64,000 nt of DNA from Methanobacterium veterum. Lineage in GTDB: Archaea; Methanobacteriota; Methanobacteria; Methanobacteriales; Methanobacteriaceae. Every line of letters begins with the position of its first letter. The first letter of the stretch is position 1. Under the pieces are notes generated by a model, which was given only the letters and a program-made list of their open reading frames with translations, made no database searches and had not been told where the DNA came from. Below are positions 63,642-64,000 of this stretch, one piece after another. Made by a program: the position numbers and the translations under genes. The DNA is taken from the NCBI RefSeq assembly GCF_000745485.1, contig NZ_JQJK01000008.1:186001-250000 (forward strand), in the 5' to 3' direction.

Positions 63642-64000
63642 TTACAACCCATAAATATCTTTAGCCGGGATAACTTCTGCACCGCCATTTTGGAGTGCTT
63701 TAATTCCCCCATCAATATCTTCAGGATGTAATAGAACGATAGCTCCGTTTTCTTTTTCTTCTACGAATGCATAAAGATATTCAAGGTTAATATCATTATC
63801 ATCTAAAATTCCAAGGATTTTACCCAATCCTCCGGGCTGATCTTGCATTCTAACGGCAATTACTTCCCCAATTTTTACAATGAAGTTGTTGTCTTCAAGT
63901 AATTTTTTAGTTTTATCAGGTTCTGGAACTATTAACCTTAAAATTCCAAAATCAGATGTATCTGCAATTGAAAGAGCCCTTATATTGACATCACCTTTTT
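63642..64000 (-). CDS. tandem ACT-domain protein, 5' end cut by window edge
   Basis: The minus-strand frame is open to the last base. Visible are the second half of a first ACT domain (KGDVNIRALSIADTSDFGIL, LRLIVPEPDKTKKLL) and a complete second one (VRMQDQPGGLGKILGILDD, NLEYLYAFVEEKENGAIVLL). Two-ACT proteins of about 140 residues bind amino acids; homologues are often encoded beside indolepyruvate oxidoreductase and phenylacetate-CoA ligase genes, so it may report aromatic amino acid levels. An internal ATG at 63848 is not the start, because domain 1 is intact upstream. Confidence 0.92.
   Translation of the reverse strand, partial: KGDVNIRALSIADTSDFGILRLIVPEPDKTKKLLEDNNFIVKIGEVIAVRMQDQPGGLGKILGILDDNDINLEYLYAFVEEKENGAIVLLHPEDIDGGIKALQNGGAEVIPAKDIYGL

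Overview
This window is chromosomal DNA from a low-GC methanogenic archaeon of the order Methanobacteriales, most likely the genus Methanobacterium. Reasons: archaeal HMG-CoA reductase, CoM/CoB fumarate reductase subunit TfrB, 2-phosphoglycerate kinase (cyclic 2,3-diphosphoglycerate pathway), an Mvh-type [NiFe] hydrogenase paralogue, an FwdC-like beta-helix protein, RfcL/RfcS, a 68-residue HMf-type histone, archaeal SepF plus MinD, FilR1-type regulators, and GGAGGTGAT-type ribosome binding sites. I recognise no tRNA, rRNA, CRISPR array, transposase or prophage.

Layout. 1-6783: shikimate-pathway genes (aroE end, aroD) around a TatD-like hydrolase, a VIT1-like membrane protein, a motif-less HepT-like protein, hmgA, sucD and a conserved unknown. 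6780-14623: signal-peptidase-like protein, YwbE, tocopherol-cyclase-like protein, HtpX with an EF-hand loop, DUF3147, DedA and DUF368 membrane proteins, an FwdC-like protein and a winged-helix regulator. 14784-22015: PPOX flavoprotein, clamp loader (rfcL, rfcS), a broken cupredoxin gene, mntP, an orphan diiron protein and a long Roadblock protein. 22269-26243: hydrogenase operon with a V4R-like protein and two nearly identical ferredoxins. 26556-33763: sortase, MscS, RNase Z, nadC, a histone-fold/coiled-coil protein, PAS protein, ZPR1 protein, 2-phosphoglycerate kinase. 33889-38833: Roadblock protein, DUF1611, SepF, DUF2226-like protein and two MinD ATPases, a likely cell-division or positioning neighbourhood. 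39613-51745: PfkB kinase, TatD hydrolase, three tandem FilR1-type regulators, UbiA prenyltransferase, glyS, dcd, DUF1512, SPOUT methyltransferase, tfrB. 52071-54332: a B12-binding sensor with the CarH-type Trp/Glu-His signature, a small helical protein and a histidine kinase. 54832-64000: histone, TRAM protein, small and broken genes, two HExxH proteins, a GIY-YIG-like protein, iorAB and an ACT-domain protein.

The most unusual structure is non-coding. Five intergenic islands (about 12013-12120, 30747-31018, 38898-39540, 56361-56432, 59710-59990) consist of short palindromes, mostly 8-11 bp arms around a 3-nt loop. In the two largest islands pairs of these hairpins are enclosed by a further perfect stem, giving repeated three-way-junction modules. 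The arm sequences differ from hairpin to hairpin, but the pairing is kept. I know of no named element with this architecture, though I cannot search databases. The next most interesting items are the SepF/MinD/Roadblock cluster, in which one MinD has Arg in place of the Walker A lysine, the B12-sensor/kinase operon, and the hydrogenase-V4R-ferredoxin module with its duplicated ferredoxin.
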